The translations under genes were made by a program, and so were the position numbers. A DNA stretch of 64,000 bases from Solenopsis invicta (lineage: Eukaryota; Arthropoda; Insecta; Hymenoptera; Formicidae): positions 24,512,346-24,576,345 of the forward strand of contig NC_052667.1 of NCBI RefSeq assembly GCF_016802725.1, in the 5' to 3' direction. Of the stretch, positions 58,446-64,000 are shown one piece after another. Under the pieces are notes generated by a model. The model saw nothing but the letters and a program-made list of their open reading frames with translations, searched no databases and was not told the origin of the DNA. Each line of letters opens with the position of its first letter. Position 1 is the first letter of the stretch.

Positions 58446-61400
58446 CTACGTGCATTTCGTGATAATAGGGATAAATTTTAAATGATGCGGATCAAGAGGG
58501 CGAAGCACCAAGTCAACACCTATTCGTGTATCCTTCAAGTAATCAACGGGCTCCAAGTAGAAATTATGAACCAGAGGGGCTATTATCGCTTTTAATTCCA
58601 GAAAAGCAAATCGTTGACCTAGAATTAGATATGTACTGCAATCTGTTCACATAAAAAGATACGAATAAACATCTTACCAATGCAATTACGTGGACCAGCA
58701 CTGAATGGAATATACGAATAAGGATGACGGTTCCGGATATTCTCAGGTAAAAATCTATCTGGATCAAATATTTCTGGATTTGGCCAAAAATTGGGATCTC
58801 TATGAACTCCATAAATGTGAAGATGCATGACTGTACCGGCAGGTATTAAATATGATTCTGAAAAACGTTTTATAAGAATGTAACATAACACTTACATGGA
58901 AAGAAGAATTATGCTGAAATTCAAATGTGAAAATAATTATATTGAAACATTTAAAAAGTTGTATTTAAATAAAGGATATTTAACTTGGTCACTAGAATGT
59001 CAAAATGCAGCAATATCATCATGCTTGGTTATCCTGCATAATTATTTTGATGGCCTAACATAAAATTATTTTCTCACTTGTAGCTAGTTAAAATTTAGAT
59101 GCAGTATAACTGTTTTTTCCGTTTAGAAGCTTTATAAAAATTTGAAAAACAAATATGTGATGCAGAATAGCTACACACGGCATCATTAATGTGGCCATCT
59201 TAATGTGGTTATCTCAATTCTTTGGAAAATATCATATTTCTCAAAATTGTATTATAACGTTGTATTTTAATGTTCAATTAACTTAAACAATTAATTTTAG
59301 TTTTATTAAGTAAATGCATACGAGTATGTATAATGTTTCATGGCATGTTTTACAATGTGTCCATATTATATATATATATCAACAAATTAATAATCAGTTA
59401 CGTACTTAATTGTGTTTCTTCCGAAGTAACCCGTGATATGAAATAGACACTTGGATATAAACGCAACCCTTCTTTTATACATCTCTCTAAATATTGCATA
59501 TCTTGCAACGATTTCATAGTAAGTTTCCCTTCACTCTCTTGCATAATAGCATTGACTTCTTTTCTGACACAATCCTGTATTATTAACATTAATAAAAAAA
59601 CACGTTTTATTCTTCTAAAGTACATGTTTTATGTATGCAGAAAGAGAATTGTAGAATTTCTATGTTTATTTTGAAGATGTTCAGCGTGCGCGCGCGATTA
59701 ATGTTTTCCCAGTATATAAATTATGAAAGTACAATATATGTTTATATATAAAGAATGTTCCAAAATTTGCAAATCAAAATATTACAGCAAGAAAATTTTT
59801 CAGAAATGCAGCAAAAAAAGATATTTGTTTGTAAATTTTTATTTCAAGATGTTGTTTTTGATGTAAAAAGGTTTAAAACAGCCCAATTACAAACTATGAT
59901 ATGCACGTTTCTAATACTACCGCGCAAATAATAATATTTACTGTATGACAATCAACCGTAACATAATCTCTGATTGATCAGTTTTAAACTTTTATATTTT
60001 TAAAACTACTTCTTGAAATAAAAATCTACAAATGTTTTTTTAATTTTTCCAGAACTCCCTTGGTATAGTATTTTAATTTACGAATTTCGACATCCTCTGT
60101 ATATGTATATAATAAGAGCATACAGACCAACATAAATACACAACTAATTTACTTTAATCATCAGTCTGTGTGCTGATATTTCCTGTGTGATTTTATAGTA
60201 TGTACATCTACAAGTTCATCAAATTACGCGCTGATAAATTTTTCGATTTTAAAACACAGTTTTGCAAGTTGATCAAGTGTAGTAATATCATAATGTTAAA
60301 GCAAGAATTAATTTACAAATAATATTATCCTTGTTCAACTTAAAATTATGTTTAAGAACAAAAAATTCATCGACATCAAATTTGATAATCTTAAATGTAT
60401 ATGAAATCATAAGAAATATCAGCACTGAGATCTACATTCATTAAGGCTTTTTAAAATTAATTATATGTACAATGTATAATAAAGTATATAATTTATACAT
60501 GTAATATTATACACATATAATGTACATATATGTAACAAATTTATTTAAGTATTTTTATAATAATGAAAAAGAGAAGAAAAATGTAAGGAAAACATTTCTA
60601 CATTTTCAATAAGAAAATATGTTGCGTTGGAGTCACGCATGCAATAAATTTTATATTTAATTTTTTAATAAACGATTTAATGAGTTAAAAGAATTATTTA
60701 ATCTTATCGGTAAACATGATGCTTATTTAACAAAGAATACCTGGATATCTTTATGTTCAGCCAATAATGATAAAATAAAGAATATACCAGTCGCTGTAGT
60801 ATCATGACCCTGTAATCAAATACTGTTTTTTTGATACGCATTTAAATCTTACACTAAAAGAAAGAAGAAAGCGTACAAATACCTCAAACATAAAAGTATC
60901 GACTTCCTCTCTTATATCTGAATCACTTAAAGAACCATCTTGAGATGCTTGTATTAAAATGTCCAACAAAGCGAGTCGTTTTTTTCGAACTAAATCAAAT
61001 TATATAACTTTTATTATTTGTGTTTCACTACTTTTACGCAACATTAAATTAAATTTCAAATTATATTACAAATTTCAAATTATTGACGACGTTTCCCTAT
61101 TAGATTTTAGAATATAATAGTTTTGTATTACGTACTTCCAGGGGTTTCTGAATCATCTGCGTAAACTTTTGTGTTGAGTTTTTTCAAGTATTGTCCATTG
61201 GTCTGCTTATGATAATCTTTTCTTTCTGCAATAATCTACACACATCCAACATAGTTTCACTTTTCATTATTTGTATAAATGCTAAAGACACGAGGGGGTA
61301 ACCACTAGCTAATGTGTTCCACAGATTACATGATTTCATTTGATTTTATCTGAGTGCAAATGATTTCATCTACACAATGATTATTAGTGATTGTATATCT

Positions 61401-63043
61401 AATTATTAGATTTCTTTTGATTAAAAATGATTTTATTTGATTAAAAGCACTATTATTGATTATTAATTTCTTTCAAACAAAATTAAATTGTAGGTTAATC
61501 ACTCAGAAAATAGATGTACACCTGACTGCTGACTTCAAGGTTTTATTGGAATTAAGTATGGTTGATAAAAGATTTTTCTAAAAAAAAAGTTTATGAAAAT
61601 CTTCACAAAAATCGAAAACTTGTACTAATTTCATTAAATTTTCTTGTTATCATGCACGGTTTTATTGCGTTATGATTGCGAATTGAACTTGATTTCCAAT
61701 AATCACACAAAACCCAAAATTACTTTTGGTGATTTATATGTATATAATATTTGCTGATTTCTAGTAATTTTATATGATTTTATTATGATTTCTGATGATT
61801 TGATTTGACTTTATGATTGCATTTGATTGCAAAATAATTACATAAAGTTTTCATAATGATTTTATAATGATTTTGGGGGCACTGTCCCACAATTACTTTT
61901 AGTGGTTACCCCCTCTTAAAGAAATTTTTATTAACATTTACAAATTGTTTTATTATTTTTTTATATAAAATTTGTAAGATTTTTGCCTTCTTTATCTTTT
62001 TTATATACAATTTTATGCAATAGAATATTCATAGAATTCTTAAACAAGACGAAATTTGTACGTACTTTCTCAGTAAAGGAGTGCAATGTCTGCAGAATTT
62101 TTGCTTGTTCTCTACCTACTGGTAACAATGAAAACATCCAATCGACCCACAGCCACTGCCTGAATAATCTAAATTATTAGATGTTTACAAATGTTATCAT
62201 TAGTGTTATTTTGTAAACAAATTTCTTTGATTATTATACAATTACCTATTATTTCTTAAGTAATAGCAAAAACGAAACCATGATATTATAAGAAATTTAA
62301 TTAAAAAAATTGAAGAATACATGTAAGATCTATGAACATTCGACTAATTTTAAGCTAAAGATTTTTATCTGAAATGTAAGGTCTCTTTAGATTTAATATA
62401 TTTTTTGGTATTTTATTTGTTAATTTGTAATAACTTTGTTGAAGTTAATAGTTTTTGAGCTAAATATTATTATAATTTATAACAGCAAATATTACTTTAA
62501 GAATTATATTCTTCTTACGAAGAAACTATTCCGATTTGTCTAAATAAAGTTTTATAGTATTGGTTTTAATAAAAAAATACTTATTTTCTTAAATTTTGTT
62601 ATACTATTCCAGCGTTAAACATATTAAAATTTGCAAGTTGTTACTCTCTTCATATTAAAGAGAGCAACAAACCAGAGTGCTTATTATCGACTTGATGTAC
62701 CGTTTTACATTAAATATTAAATTACTTATCATTATTAGCATAACATTTTACTTAGAAATTTAATAGTTAATTTATTTAATGTACCAATATATCAACAATT
62801 ATTGTTAGCGTAAAAGTTTTGACTTTGGACTTATGACCAATTAGATTTACATGTAAAACCTCGGAACGTCGAAATATTGTAAGTAGTGAGATGCTTGTAT
62901 GTATATCTTAAGATGACGTATAGATTATATTACATATATTATAAATTACCTATAAATAAACAATTCGCCTATCCGGTGAACCGCTTTTCGATACCTTTGC
63001 TGAAATAAATCTTTTCCTTGCAAAGAAATGCCCATGGCAGTTT
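58446..63043 (-). CDS. CYP4: Cytochrome P450 family 4, copy 3 (exons 5-12; 5' exons off window)
   Basis: Exons (minus): 62950-63043, 62066-62168, 61136-61235, 60883-60989, 60741-60809, 59406-59574, 58678-58857, 58446-58618, stop TAG. Lengths equal those of copies 1 and 2, all junctions are GT-AG and all frames are open. By comparison, exons 1-4 (about 180 residues with the membrane anchor) lie beyond base 64,000. ETAMGISLQG, EVDTFMFEGHDTT, EGLRLYP, FDPDRF and the heme loop FSAGPRNCIG are intact. Exon 6 (LFRQWLWVDWMFSLLPVG) and exon 7 (KVYADDSETPG) have changes of their own, while exon 10 and the C-terminus follow copy 2. The intron 4-6 sequence is closest to copy 1. Probably functional, but the unseen part could hold defects. 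Confidence 0.9.
61292..61915. mobile_element. MITE with AGGGGGTAACCACTA ends in CYP4 intron 6 (copy 3)
   Basis: Same site as in copies 1 and 2, with the best-preserved ends: GAGGGGGTAACCACTA and TAGTGGTTACCCCCTC. Confidence 0.85.
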
Positions 63044-64000
63044 CTAAAAAGAAAATTATATTATGGCAATGTAATCATATATTTAAAAAAAAATAACCTT
63101 AGATTATTGTGACATCATTATCATAATTTTATATCTTTTATTACTCTTTATTTTGTTTAAAATAAAAGGTAGATGTTGAACGGAGGCTATTTTTGGTCTA
63201 GAACCGACCCCCAAGTTATTTATTTGAAACTGTTTATCGAATCCCTTCAGAAGAAAATTATTATTTGTTCACCAGGTTTAGGCAATGTTACAAAAAATCC
63301 AGATTCAGTACTGTTGATATAGTCATGTAAGAGTTTTTTTAAGATACGTTATATTAAAATAAAATTAATTGCGTTAAAATAAAATTCATGTGTTCAAGAA
63401 GGTGAATATCACTCATATCATAAAAACGATGATATAAGCAGAACAAGAACAATTATAATGTTCTGCTTAATACCATTGTTCTTGTAATATCATTAATAAA
63501 TTCTATTAATGTTTTCGTATTTAGTATTCAAAAATAGTATTCTAAAATAACTATTTACACTTATGAGCGGTACATCGTTACAAGCAATCATATTGGTGAT
63601 ACGCGCGCAAAACTGATATTTCTTCTTCCAACGAAGTATATCTAGAAAACGAAAGATTTCAATCAAATGAAACAAACTGAATTTTAAAACTAAAAGTTCA
63701 TATCTTCACGTGGCGTAAACGGAGTTAGAAAAGCATTTTGCTGTACGTGATGCAACACCATGAAAATCATCAAAATTGTAGTCTTCTACTCCTTTGACAG
63801 CATTTCTCTTAAAATTATAACGATAGCCAAATTTTGACAATGGATACATGTTTAGCACGCAAAAATCTTTAAAAATTACGTAGTCTTATTACATTCACAA
63901 TAAAATTGTTGATTTGTGCATACTAATATTATTTAGAGGAATTTTTAGACACTCTGTATATTATGCAAAGCAAAATCTCATACTCTCTACATTTACTATT
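63044..64000 (-). other. Intron 4 of CYP4 copy 3, to window edge
   Basis: The sequence follows 21,356-22,320 of copy 1 closely, including the inverted-repeat element arm GGCTATTTTTGGTCTAGAAC. No exon lies here; the next one is expected beyond the window. Confidence 0.8.

Overview
The window is nuclear DNA of an insect, most likely a hymenopteran such as an ant. It is AT-rich, its genes are split into many short exons with GT-AG introns, it carries insect-type aldehyde oxidase and CYP4 genes plus a BEL/Pao retrotransposon, and it is full of MITEs and microsatellites. The order and lineage are inferences. All host genes lie on the minus strand.

Layout by plus coordinate. 1-8,795: 14 exons of an aldehyde oxidase (AO) with a perfect phase chain, 5' end complete, last exons off the left edge. 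8,796-10,630: intergenic DNA with a ~390-bp palindrome. 10,631-15,240: transposon-like element A, built around a very long palindrome. 15,664-16,393: an inverted, broken copy of CYP4 exon 6. 16,388-26,713: CYP4 copy 1 (12 exons, 511 aa, intact). 27.2-31.5 kb: repeats, a GC-rich LTR-like block and a possible AO last exon. 31,514-32,616 plus 39,512-39,565: an AO pseudogene fragment split by a near-pristine BEL/Pao element (32,617-39,511). 39,590-43,044: element B, a truncated relative of element A. 43.47-44.13 kb: a second inverted exon-6 fragment. 44,197-53,300: CYP4 copy 2 (12 exons, 511 aa, intact). 56,190-56,520: a second AO fossil (exon 3). 58,446-63,043: exons 12 to 5 of CYP4 copy 3, whose 5' exons lie off the right edge.

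The main message is the alternation AO - CYP4 - (dead AO) - CYP4 - (dead AO) - CYP4. An ancestral AO+CYP4 pair seems to have been copied in tandem; all visible CYP4 genes stayed open while two of three AOs decayed. CYP4 enzymes typically hydroxylate fatty-chain substrates and AO oxidises aldehydes to acids, so the pair could act in successive oxidation steps (hydrocarbon, pheromone or xenobiotic metabolism), but this is inference. The CYP4 copies are mosaics in similarity, suggesting gene conversion. No CRISPR array, tRNA or rRNA gene was seen.
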